Shown piece by piece: positions 43,459 through 52,816 of a stretch of DNA of 64,000 nucleotides. The notes under the pieces are model-generated. The model searched no databases and had not been told where the DNA came from. It saw only the letters and a program-made list of their open reading frames with translations. This DNA is from Rhodococcus sp. HM1 (GTDB lineage: Bacteria > Actinomycetota > Actinomycetes > Mycobacteriales > Mycobacteriaceae): contig NZ_JALPTB010000017.1 in NCBI RefSeq assembly GCF_023218075.1, positions 40,101 to 104,100 on the forward strand, given 5' to 3'. Numbering within the stretch: the first letter of the stretch is position 1; every line of letters starts with the position of its first letter. The position numbers and the translations under genes were made by a program.

Positions 43459-44793
43459 GTGCCCTCGACAATCGATGCCGGTGCCACCGCGTGGTTGCTG
43501 GCAAGCACCGCCCTCGTCCTGCTGATGACCCCGGGTCTCGCGCTGTTCTACGGCGGCATGGTGCGGTCCACCGGCGTGCTCAACATGATCATGATGAGTT
43601 TCGTCTCGATCCCGCTGGTGACGGTGACCTGGCTGATCGCCGGCTACAGCCTCACCTTCGACGACGACCTCGGCGGCGGCCTGCTCGGCGGGCTCTCCCA
43701 TCTCGGCATGAGCGGCATCTCCCCGACCACCGTCCACGGTCAGATCCCGGAGATCCTGTTCGCCACGTTCCAGCTCACCTTCGCGATCCTCACCGCGGCA
43801 CTCGTCAGCGGCGCGATCGCCGACCGCGCCAAGTTCTCCGCGTGGATGCTGTTCGTGCCGGTCTGGTCCCTGCTCGTATATGTGCCGGTGGCGCACTGGG
43901 TCTGGGGACCGGACGGCTGGATCGCGCGGCTCGGCGCACTGGACTACGCGGGCGGGCTCGTCGTCGAAATCGTCTCCGGCGCATCCGGCCTGGCACTGGC
44001 CATGGTTCTCGGCCCGCGTCTCGGTTTCAAACTCGATTCGATGCGACCACACAATCTTCCGCTGGTGCTGCTCGGCGTCGGCCTGCTGTGGTTCGGCTGG
44101 TTCGGATTCAATGCGGGCTCGGCGCTGGCAGCAGACGGCAAGGCCGCCGCGATCTTCCTCAACACGCTCGTCGCGGGCTGCACCGGCATGCTCGGCTGGC
44201 TGTTCGTCGAACAGCGCCGCGACGGACACCCCACCACGTTCGGTGCGGCCTCCGGCGTCGTCGCCGGTCTGGTCGCGATCACCCCGGCGTGCGGCACCGT
44301 CGGGGTGATGGGCGCGGTCGTCGTCGGCGCGGTTGCGGGCGTGGTCTGCTCGTTCGCGGTGGGCTGGAAGTTCAGGCTCGGCTACGACGACTCGCTCGAC
44401 GTCGTCGGCGTGCACCTCATGGGTGGCATCGTGGGCACCATCCTCATCGGACTGCTCGCGACCGCGGTGATGACCGACGGCCCGACCGGCCTGTTCTACG
44501 GCGGCGGCCTCGCCCAGCTCGGCAAGCAGATCCTCGCGGTCGCGGTGGTCGGCCTCTATGCGTTCGGGGTCACCTACATCCTGGGCAAGACGATCGACCG
44601 GTTCTTCGGGTTCCGGGTGGACAAGGAGGCCGAGTCGACGGGTATCGACCTCGCCCTGCACGCCGAATCCGCGTACGAGCACGGCGTCGTCGGACACGGA
44701 CCGATCGGTGGGGGCGCCGCGGCACACTCCCCGTTCTCGATCCCGCCCCGCGACCTTCGCCGGGAAAAACAGGACGAACAGCCCCAGCAGTGA
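43459..44793 (+). CDS. amt: Ammonium transporter, Amt family
   Basis: A 444-residue, 11-helix membrane protein. Diagnostic segments are TPGLALFYGGMVRS, FATFQLTFAILTAALVSGAI (Phe gate), LDYAGG with Asp162, WFGWFGFNAGSAL and VVGVHLMGGIVGTI with His319. The first residue of the twin-His pore pair is Glu170 (GLVVEIVSGASG) in place of His168 of E. coli AmtB. The C-terminal tail (LHAESAYEH) has the usual GlnK-interaction region. No glnK or glnD gene follows. The GTG start follows GAGGAG, and a GlnR-like box lies upstream. Confidence 0.93.
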   Translation: MPSTIDAGATAWLLASTALVLLMTPGLALFYGGMVRSTGVLNMIMMSFVSIPLVTVTWLIAGYSLTFDDDLGGGLLGGLSHLGMSGISPTTVHGQIPEILFATFQLTFAILTAALVSGAIADRAKFSAWMLFVPVWSLLVYVPVAHWVWGPDGWIARLGALDYAGGLVVEIVSGASGLALAMVLGPRLGFKLDSMRPHNLPLVLLGVGLLWFGWFGFNAGSALAADGKAAAIFLNTLVAGCTGMLGWLFVEQRRDGHPTTFGAASGVVAGLVAITPACGTVGVMGAVVVGAVAGVVCSFAVGWKFRLGYDDSLDVVGVHLMGGIVGTILIGLLATAVMTDGPTGLFYGGGLAQLGKQILAVAVVGLYAFGVTYILGKTIDRFFGFRVDKEAESTGIDLALHAESAYEHGVVGHGPIGGGAAAHSPFSIPPRDLRREKQDEQPQQ

Positions 44794-44816
44794 CCGGCTT
44801 CCGGCCGGACCCGGAA

Positions 44817-44857
44817 CGACGATCGCCCCACCGCTGTGTGCGGTGGGGCGATCGTCG
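44817..44857. terminator. Bidirectional terminator hairpin
   Basis: A perfect 18-bp stem (arms 44817-44834 and 44840-44857, CGACGATCGCCCCACCGC and complement) with a 5-base loop, between the convergent amt and HPF-like genes. Confidence 0.85.
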
Positions 44858-44884
44858 TCGCGCGCGGTGAGCGCGGTCGTCGGA

Positions 44885-45247
44885 TCAGAGTGCGTCCTTG
44901 TCGACCGGCATGTGACGGATGGACGGTCCACCCTTGTGGTTGCCGGAACGACCGAGCCGGGAGTCGAGCTGCTTCTGCAGGCGGCCGACGGCACCGTCGA
45001 AGGCTTCCTTCACCGAACCGGCGTGGTGGGTGACCGCGATCGGCTGCTGACCTGCGACGCGGGCCTCGAGCACGCAGCGCTTGTCGTCGACGCCGGTCTT
45101 CGCGGCGTTCTCGTCGCCGAGATGGACCTCGACGCGGGTGATCCGATCGCCGAAGCGCTCGAGAGCGGACTCCACTTCACCTTCCAGCCTGCGGACGATG
45201 TCCTCGTCGACCTGGATATTGCCGTCCTTGTTGAGCTGGACCTGCAT
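44885..45247 (-). CDS. HPF/RaiA-domain ribosome-associated protein
   Basis: A 120-residue protein with a single S30AE (hibernation-promoting factor) type domain: MQVQLNKDGNIQVDEDIVRR, ALERFGDRITRVEVHLGDEN, then a strand-turn-helix ending in VKEAFDGAVGRLQKQLDSRL. It lacks the C-terminal dimerisation domain of long HPF. A short basic tail follows. A role on idle ribosomes is likely from the fold, though single-domain actinobacterial members are little studied. GGAGGGATAACC precedes the ATG. Confidence 0.8.
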   Translation of the reverse strand: MQVQLNKDGNIQVDEDIVRRLEGEVESALERFGDRITRVEVHLGDENAAKTGVDDKRCVLEARVAGQQPIAVTHHAGSVKEAFDGAVGRLQKQLDSRLGRSGNHKGGPSIRHMPVDKDAL

Positions 45248-45394
45248 GGTTATCCCTCCTTTTCGGGCGCGCCGCGACGGTGACCCGCCTCGGCGTAGTA
45301 CCCACTTCGATCACACCCGATACGAGGGGGTTCGGCAAATCTCCGGCCGGGCGTGTCCGGTCCACCGGCGCCGGACGTCCCGAACCGGACAGCG

Positions 45395-46045
45395 TCACGC
45401 CCGGGAACCCAGCTCGATCGCCAGGGTGCGCACGGATTCCTCTGCGGCGGAGCGGCTTTCCTTCGCCTGCCCGGCAAGCGGAGCGAGCGGTGCCAGCCGG
45501 TCGGCGAGAGTGAGTTCGGCGGTGACCACCTCGACGGCCATTCCCAGCGACACACCGAGAACCTGCTGCAGCGGCAGAACCGTGTGGTCGGTGCCCTCCC
45601 CCGGCGTGCCGGGCGCGTACGTGTTGCCCCGGCTCGACACGATCACGACGGGCTTGCCTGCGAACGGGCGGTCCGGGTTGTCGAACGGAACCGTGGTTCC
45701 GAGAACGTGGATGTAGTCGATCCACGCCTTCAGCGTCGACGGCAGCGACCAGTTGTACATCGGTGCACCGATCACGACGACGTCCGCGGCCGCGACCTCC
45801 GCGATCAGCTCGGCCTGCAGTTTCTCCGCCGCGGCGTCGGGGGCTTCGCCGTCCACGCGCAGACGCGCCGCGTAGTGCAGGCCCGCGTCGGTCAGATGCG
45901 GCAGCGGCTCGCGGTGCAGATCTCGGCGGACGACGGTGTGGTCGTCGCCGAGACCCCGCCACGTCTCGGCGAACAGCCCGGTGAGCGCGCGCGAGACCGA
46001 CGTGTTCACATCGGCCGAGGAATCGATGTGCAGCAGTTGAGGCAC
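45395..46045 (-). CDS. FMN-dependent NADH-azoreductase (AzoR family)
   Basis: A 216-residue flavodoxin-fold enzyme: [19 protein letters not shown] (FMN phosphate loop), [20 protein letters not shown] (FMN isoalloxazine region) and a third loop [14 protein letters not shown]. It reduces quinones and azo compounds with NADH. It stands alone between the HPF-like gene and a frameshifted gene. AAAGGGAGATCC precedes the ATG. Confidence 0.9.
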   Translation of the reverse strand: MPQLLHIDSSADVNTSVSRALTGLFAETWRGLGDDHTVVRRDLHREPLPHLTDAGLHYAARLRVDGEAPDAAAEKLQAELIAEVAAADVVVIGAPMYNWSLPSTLKAWIDYIHVLGTTVPFDNPDRPFAGKPVVIVSSRGNTYAPGTPGEGTDHTVLPLQQVLGVSLGMAVEVVTAELTLADRLAPLAPLAGQAKESRSAAEESVRTLAIELGSRA

Positions 46046-46233
46046 CGGATCTCCCTTTCGAATGGTCCTGTACCCGGCACGCTACCGAGTGAGGGCAGAA
46101 ACACTTCGCATATCCGCTCGGCCTCCAGCCATCCTTCCCCTCGATCGTCTCAGCGGATGACTGAGCCCCACGCGGATACGATTCCGCCGCATCGGTATCC
46201 GTGATCACAGCGGTGCTGTGGCACGCTGACCGG

Positions 46234-46922
46234 ATGAATCCGGCACACACGCAACGCGACTTCGGCGTCCGATTCGAGTGGGGCCTGCCGGGAGCCGCGG
46301 CCGTCGCGGGCGGTGTCGACATCACAAGCAGCGCCGACATCGCGGTGGTCGTCGACGTGCTGTCGTTCACCACGACCCTGTCCGTCGCACTCGACCGAGG
46401 CGTGGAGGTGTTCCCGTACCGCTGGAACGACGACGGTGCCGCCGCTTATGCGGCCGAACGCGACGCGGCGCTCGCCATCGGTCGTCGAGCAACCGGTCCG
46501 GGCGCGGTCAGCCTGTCCCCGCCACGATTCGCGCGGCCATCGGGCTCGAGCGGCTCGTGCTGCCGTCCCCGAACGGATCGTCGATCGCGTACGAACTCGG
46601 ATCGGTGGTCGCGGTCGTCGCCGGCGGGGAGAAGTGGCCCGATGGATCCCTCCGTCCGGCTATCGGGGACCTGTGGGGCGCCGGAGCCGTGATCGCCGGG
46701 CTCTCCGTTCACGGCCCGCGGTCGCCGGAGGCGCAGGTCGCGGCGGACGCCTGGGCGACGGTGTCGGAGCGGGTCGCCGATGCGCTGCACGACTGCGCGT
46801 CGGGGCGCGAGCTGATCGCCGCCGGTTACGCCGGCGACGTCGCGGTCGCGGCGAAGGTTGGGCGGAGCGAGTCCGTCCCGGTCCTGCGCGACGAGCGATT
46901 CGTCGACGCAGCGCGAACCTGA
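46234..46922 (+). pseudogene. 2-phosphosulfolactate phosphatase (ComB)-like gene with a frameshift
   Basis: The N-terminal half (about 46234-46520) reads MNPAHTQRDFGVRFEWG then VVVDVLSFTTTLSVALDRGV and RATGPGAVSLSP in one frame. The rest (RAAIGLERLVLPSPNGSSIA to VPVLRDERFVDAART, stop at 46922) continues in another frame. One base appears to be missing in the run at about 46515-46523 (TCCCCGCC), because homologue-like text would read SLSPATIRAA across the junction. So this is either a real inactivated gene or a sequencing error. ComB family members hydrolyse phosphosulfolactate in coenzyme M synthesis; in actinobacteria the role of solitary copies is unclear. Confidence 0.8.
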
Positions 46923-46941
46923 GACCTGCGGATGCAGGCCC

Positions 46942-47574
46942 TCAACCCACGACAGCCTCCCAGACGTAACCGTCCGGATCGACGAATCCTTCTGCGGTGC
47001 AGCCGATGACGATGCGGTGCGAACCGGTTCCGTCGACCGGAATCCCGAGATCTTTTGCCAGCGCGCGGCGCTTGTACAGTGCGAGTGTGACGGGACTCGA
47101 TGCCTCGGAGGTGAATTCGGCGTACTTGCCACCGAAACTCCTACCGGCCACGAGCCCCCGCTCGACGTAGAACTTCTTGGTGGCCTTCACGTCGTCGACA
47201 CCGAGCAGCAGGACGAACTCGTCGATGTTGCGGGTGGCGGGACCGGTGTCCTTCTTCGCCGACGTCGCGACCTTCCAGATCGTCCCGTCCGGCGCCTGGA
47301 CGGCCCCGCCGTAGCCCCACAGGGACTTCGCCGCCGGCTTGGTCACCTCGGCGCCGGCGTCGACGGCGGCGTCGAGGAATGCGTCGACGGTCGCGGGGCC
47401 GGAGACCGTCAGTGCAAGCGTGAACCCCCGGAAACCGGAGGTGTTTTCGGCGGACTCCCGAAGTCGGATGTAGGAGTCGACCCCGAACGCCTTGTAGAAG
47501 CGACGCGCGGCGTCGACGTCGGCGACCTCGAGCGTGACGGATGTGATGGACGTGGTTGCGTTGGTCGTCGTCAT
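46942..47574 (-). CDS. VOC-superfamily (glyoxalase/bleomycin resistance-like) protein
   Basis: The 210-residue protein has two VOC repeats (about 10-95 and 115-205). The first reads SVTLEVADVDAARRFYKAFG, then GYGGAVQAPDGTIWKVATS; the second reads EFVLLLGVDDVKATKKFYVE, ending AEGFVDPDGYVWEAVVG. A zinc-site pattern is not clear, so dioxygenase or glyoxalase activity cannot be assigned. The ATG at 47574 lacks a strong ribosome site. Nothing in the neighbourhood specifies a function. Confidence 0.82.
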   Translation of the reverse strand: MTTTNATTSITSVTLEVADVDAARRFYKAFGVDSYIRLRESAENTSGFRGFTLALTVSGPATVDAFLDAAVDAGAEVTKPAAKSLWGYGGAVQAPDGTIWKVATSAKKDTGPATRNIDEFVLLLGVDDVKATKKFYVERGLVAGRSFGGKYAEFTSEASSPVTLALYKRRALAKDLGIPVDGTGSHRIVIGCTAEGFVDPDGYVWEAVVG

Positions 47575-47651
47575 GATTTCGATGCTAGGAAGCCGAGACG
47601 GACCTGGCTTCTCGATTCCTGACCGGTTCGTCCGGTGTGAACCTTCCCCGT

Positions 47652-47720
47652 TTCCGAGCGAGCGGTACACCCGTCTCCTTCAGGCGGTTTCAACCGACCG
47701 AATGTACCGCTCGCTCGGAA
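47652..47720. repeat. 18-bp perfect inverted repeat with 33-base loop
   Basis: TTCCGAGCGAGCGGTACA (47652-47669) and its exact complement (47703-47720) enclose a GGTTTCAACC centre. The element lies in the 205-base gap between the VOC and HhH-GPD genes, both on the reverse strand. It is too long-looped for a classical terminator and could be an operator pair or relic repeat. Confidence 0.75.
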
Positions 47721-47779
47721 GAGAAGGGGGTTGATGGACCACCCGCGGCCCGACCCATGCGGGAGGACGAGGAAGGACG

Positions 47780-48355
47780 CTAGCCCTTCTTGGCCGCCGC
47801 CTTCGCCGACTTCTTGAACTCGCGCACCTCCTGCAGCGACTTCTCGTCGACGACGTCGGCGATGGATCGGCGGGATCCCTCCTGGCCGTAGTCGCCGGCG
47901 GCCTCCCGCCAACCCGCCGGCTGCACACCCATCTGCTTGCCGAGCAGCGCCAGGAAGATGCGAGCCTTCTGGTCGCCGTAGCCGGGCAGCGCCTTCAACC
48001 GCTTCAGAACCTGCTTGCCGTCAGGATCTCCCGATGTCCAGATGGCCGACACATCGCCGTCGTACTCGTCGACGATCGCGGCGCACAGGGCCTGGATCCG
48101 CTGTGCCATCGACTTCGGGAACCGGTGCACGGCCGGGGGTTGCGCGCAGACGGTGACGAAGTCGTCGGGATCGGCTTCCGCGATTGCGTGCACATCGAGT
48201 CCGCCGAGCCGGTCGGCGAGCTTCTTCGGGCCGGCGAAGGCCGTCTCCATCGGGACCTGCTGGTCGAGGAGCATGCCGATGAGCAGTGCCAGCGGGTCGG
48301 AGGCGAGCAGCGCGTCGGCGTCCGGGTCCCCGACCAGATTCAGCGTCGATGCCAT
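47780..48355 (-). CDS. HhH-GPD-type base excision DNA repair protein
   Basis: A 191-residue protein matching the actinobacterial HhH-GPD family (TIGR03252): DPLALLIGMLLDQQVPMETA, KLADRLGGLDVHAIAEADPD, then KRLKALPGYGDQKARIFLAL as the helix-hairpin-helix. The catalytic Asp typical of glycosylases is replaced by a WREAAGDYG segment. The C-terminus is Lys/Ala-rich. It probably removes damaged bases; specificity is unknown. Confidence 0.88.
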   Translation of the reverse strand: MASTLNLVGDPDADALLASDPLALLIGMLLDQQVPMETAFAGPKKLADRLGGLDVHAIAEADPDDFVTVCAQPPAVHRFPKSMAQRIQALCAAIVDEYDGDVSAIWTSGDPDGKQVLKRLKALPGYGDQKARIFLALLGKQMGVQPAGWREAAGDYGQEGSRRSIADVVDEKSLQEVREFKKSAKAAAKKG

Positions 48356-48376
48356 GGGTTGATCATGCCCTGCCCG

Positions 48377-49801
48377 TTATCGCCGTCGCCACAGTACGGC
48401 GACGGCGATCGCGACGACGGTGAGCGCCAGCGTGGCGCTGAAGGCGTACAGCCAGTGCGGGAACAGCGTCGGTTCCGATTCGGCGGGAACCGCTGCGAGA
48501 GCCGCGAACAATGCGACGACCGCGATGACCGATGCCGCCGCGGACCATCCGCGGGCGAGCCGCGAGTGCCGCTGACCGCGCAGTTCCACGCTGCGTCGTA
48601 CCGCGTGCTCGATCACCTCGGCCGCCTCGGCGAGTTCTCCGTCGAGGGCGGCGATGTCGTCGGCCACGCGGCGCACCAGCAGCGACCGCAGCTGCGTCGG
48701 CTGTGTCCACGAATGGAACCGGTCGTCGTGTATCGATTCCTTGCGCAGCAGTGCCCGCTCCATCTTGCGGGCCTGCATCGCGGCGACGTCGTCGAGCGCG
48801 GCACGGAGCCGATCACCGTCGAGATCCTCGTGGTTACGCAGGTGCGCGAGCATCTTCCAGAAGTCCCGCGAGCAGTTCGCCCGCATCGCGACCCACGGCA
48901 GCAGCCCGAAGATCATGTCCCCGGTTCCGTGAGTCGTGTAGTCGCTGTCCACCGAGGTCGCCTCGAGATCGAGCAGCACGGCGCCGCAGTCCTCCCGCAC
49001 CGCGATCGCGGCGCCGGGTTGTGCGGGCGCCTCGACGAGCTGAACCCGATCCCACCGCCACACCACACCCCACGCGCGGGCAGTGGCCCGGACGCGAGAT
49101 CCGGTCGCGTTGCCGTCGACGAGGTCGCGTACCCGCTCGCCCCCACTCGACACGATCTCCACCATCAGCGCCTCGACGACCTTGCGATCGCCGACCCCGC
49201 GATGCCGGTGCACGACGATCTCGGGCAGCGGCCGGTAGGTCGCGGGGACGGGCATCATCCGGTTGATCCCGGGGAACAGATCTTCGAGAGAAGCCGACGA
49301 CGTCAGCTCGAACGGGGCGAGGAATCCGTCGACGGTGGGCCGGAAACCCTTCCCCTCACGGTCCTGCAGTGGATCGATACGCCGGCCGACGAGGGAGGGC
49401 TTGTCGGTCAGTGTCTCCAACGCGAGCACGAGTCCGTGTCCCGGGATCTCCCACAACGACGCACAGGTCGCGGGAGCGCCGACGAACGGACGAGCCGACG
49501 AGCCCGCCCGCAGCGCCCCGGTCGAGACGCCGAACGACACCTCGGGTCGTGTGCGATCGACGATGTGCCGGTACGCGAGCAGAACTGCCGGACGGACACC
49601 GTGATCGCTGGCGGGGTTCGCTCCGATCCGCGCGGGCAGGAACGGATCGACCGCCGCGGCGGGCGGAACAGGAGGTCGCGGGACCGTCGAGGCGTCGATA
49701 TCGAGCGCCAGGAGAAAGACATCGAGCACGCCGTGGCATCCCGTAACGGACGCGACGGCGGTTGCGCCGGCTCCGGATTTCACGAGAGCGCGGTATTCCA
49801 T
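48377..49801 (-). CDS. Unknown protein with two C-terminal membrane helices
   Basis: A 474-residue protein, not recognised. A mostly beta-looking cytoplasmic region (residues about 1-330) is followed by a long helical segment (MQARKMERALLRKESIHDDR, then LRSLLVRRVADDIAALDGEL and EAAEVIEHAVRRSVELRGQR). Two helices come at the very end (SVIAVVALFAALAAV; FSATLALTVVAIAVAVLW) with RRR at the terminus. This layout recalls CorA-type channels, but there is no GMN loop. The start is uncertain: the ATG at 49801 lies just after several in-frame GTG codons. It is preceded by the DnaA-box cluster. Confidence 0.65.
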   Translation of the reverse strand: MEYRALVKSGAGATAVASVTGCHGVLDVFLLALDIDASTVPRPPVPPAAAVDPFLPARIGANPASDHGVRPAVLLAYRHIVDRTRPEVSFGVSTGALRAGSSARPFVGAPATCASLWEIPGHGLVLALETLTDKPSLVGRRIDPLQDREGKGFRPTVDGFLAPFELTSSASLEDLFPGINRMMPVPATYRPLPEIVVHRHRGVGDRKVVEALMVEIVSSGGERVRDLVDGNATGSRVRATARAWGVVWRWDRVQLVEAPAQPGAAIAVREDCGAVLLDLEATSVDSDYTTHGTGDMIFGLLPWVAMRANCSRDFWKMLAHLRNHEDLDGDRLRAALDDVAAMQARKMERALLRKESIHDDRFHSWTQPTQLRSLLVRRVADDIAALDGELAEAAEVIEHAVRRSVELRGQRHSRLARGWSAAASVIAVVALFAALAAVPAESEPTLFPHWLYAFSATLALTVVAIAVAVLWRRR

Positions 49802-49923
49802 CACACTCACCACTTCCGAACCCGCCGCGGAACTCGCGGCGACCCTGATCGGGCAGTATGGCATCTCCTGTGGAAAAAGCCCATTCCGGATATTTTCCGA
49901 GGTCACAGCCCTGTGTCGGGGAG

Positions 49924-49977
49924 TTGTCCACGGCCGGTCCACCGTCGGTCCACGGGTTGTCCACAGATTTGTCCACA
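49924..49977 (+). promoter_or_regulatory. Cluster of DnaA-box-like sites
   Basis: TTGTCCACA occurs at 49957-49965 and 49969-49977, and TTGTCCACG at 49924-49932, all in one orientation. Two degenerate CGGTCCAC sequences lie between. TTGTCCACA is the actinobacterial DnaA box. They lie in the 274-base gap between the unknown membrane protein gene (divergent side) and the end of the aminotransferase gene. A titration, reactivation or DnaA-regulated promoter site is possible. Confidence 0.6.
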
Positions 49978-50075
49978 GCCTGGGCACAACTCGCTCGAAA
50001 CGGACGGACACCCGGAAAAGCAACCGCCGCCGCACCCGGTTCGGGTGCGACGGCGGAAGGAAGCCGGTGGCTCGC

Positions 50076-51712
<1,637 letters not shown>

Positions 51713-51718
51713 CGGGAA

Positions 51719-51757
51719 ACGCCCGTGACCGGCAGAAATGCAGGTCACGGGCGTTTT
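51719..51757 (+). terminator. Terminator of tRNA-Ser
   Basis: The 12-bp stem ACGCCCGTGACC / GGTCACGGGCGT with a 12-base loop is followed by TTTTCTT, a canonical Rho-independent signal. Confidence 0.9.
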
Positions 51758-51779
51758 CTTCCTCGCGGTGCACCGCGGG

Positions 51780-52169
51780 TCAGTGCTCTGCGCGCGGCAC
51801 CAGCCGCAGCCCGCCGGCCGGTGCCGGTGCCGAAGCAAGCTGCTCACCGATCTCGCGGGCCGCCTCGATCTGCGCCCTCGTCGCCCGCAGCTGGCGACGG
51901 AACACCTCCTGACGGCGGCCGTCCTCGAGGACCAGGGCGATGCACCACAGACCGAGCCACGATGTCCTCGGTGCCCCCTCGGGGGTCGCCTCCGACAGGC
52001 GGCGGCCCCGATAGCGGTCGAGAAACTGCACCGTCGCCGCGTTCACATCGATGTCGAGGGCGATCGACAGCGCGAGCATCGCGTCGTCGGAGGGCTGCCA
52101 GTCCTCGGGCAGAACAGGGTCGTCGACCGGACCGCCGGTGGTCAGGTGAAGGCGCGGCTCAGGCTCCAT
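51780..52169 (-). CDS. Conserved hypothetical protein
   Basis: A 129-residue cytoplasmic protein not assigned to a named family. It has a charged N-terminus (MEPEPRLHLTTGGPVDDPVL), a middle helix (DAMLALSIALDIDVNAATVQ), a GRRLSEATPEGAPRTSWLGL turn and a C-terminal helix (RQLRATRAQIEAAREIGEQL). No signal peptide, membrane segment or catalytic motif is visible. It stands alone and is divergent from the LspA-like gene. The start is taken at the ATG; longer upstream readings have no coding look. Confidence 0.65.
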   Translation of the reverse strand: MEPEPRLHLTTGGPVDDPVLPEDWQPSDDAMLALSIALDIDVNAATVQFLDRYRGRRLSEATPEGAPRTSWLGLWCIALVLEDGRRQEVFRRQLRATRAQIEAAREIGEQLASAPAPAGGLRLVPRAEH

Positions 52170-52284
52170 ACAGTCATGGTCGCTGCCTCCGGCCTCCCGG
52201 AGGGCCCGGACACGCCGGGTCGACCGTCCCACCTCGAAGAACCCGACGCTCGCAATCGTGCCGCGGATCGGGAACGATGACGCC

Positions 52285-52782
52285 GTGCCGTCGACCTCCC
52301 GATTCCTGCCCTGGATCCTCGCGTTGGCCACCGGCGTGGTCGTCACCGACCAGCTCAGCAAGTGGTGGGCGGAATCGACCCTGCCCCGGGGCGTCTCGAC
52401 GCCCGTCGTCGGCGAATTCCTCGAGTGGCGGCTCGTCTACAACCCCGGCGCGGCATTCGGGCTCGGCGCCGACTCCACCTGGGTACTGACCGTGGTCGCG
52501 GGCGTCGCCGTCGTCGCCCTCACCGTGCTGGCGGCGCGAACCCTCTCTCCCGCATGGGCGCTCGGCGTCGGCGCGCTGCTCGGCGGCGTCACGAGCCACC
52601 TGGGTGATCGCCTGCTTCGCGCACCCGGGTTCGCTCGCGGGCACGTCGTCGACTTCATCGCCTACAACAAGTGGTTCGTCGGCAATGTCGCCGACATCGC
52701 CATCGTCGGCGGCGCGGCCTTCCTGACGGTCCTGACCCTGCTGGGCATGCAGGCACGTCCGGCAGCCGTCTCCGCGGGCTGA
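52285..52782 (+). CDS. Lipoprotein signal peptidase (LspA)-like protein
   Basis: A 165-residue, four-helix membrane protein of the signal peptidase II family: VVVTDQLSKWWAE in helix 1, LVYNPGAAFGLGA, SHLGDRLLRAPGF in place of the usual GN-D-R loop, and the two catalytic aspartates in HVVDFIAY and VGNVADIAI. It cleaves lipoprotein signal peptides if active. The window has many lipoproteins (26.7, 53.7 and 56.4 kb). It may be a second LspA copy. The start is uncertain: the GTG at 52258 would add nine residues; I took the GTG at 52285. Confidence 0.75.
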   Translation: MPSTSRFLPWILALATGVVVTDQLSKWWAESTLPRGVSTPVVGEFLEWRLVYNPGAAFGLGADSTWVLTVVAGVAVVALTVLAARTLSPAWALGVGALLGGVTSHLGDRLLRAPGFARGHVVDFIAYNKWFVGNVADIAIVGGAAFLTVLTLLGMQARPAAVSAG

Positions 52783-52816
52783 TCTCGCGGAAACTGCTCT
52801 GCCACAGCAGTTCCGG

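Noticed and set aside
46201..46692. An intact 163-residue gene starting at 46201
   Set aside because: Its C-terminal third becomes Arg/Ser-rich junk after the C-run, whereas the family sequence continues in another frame; it is the first half of the frameshifted ComB-like gene.
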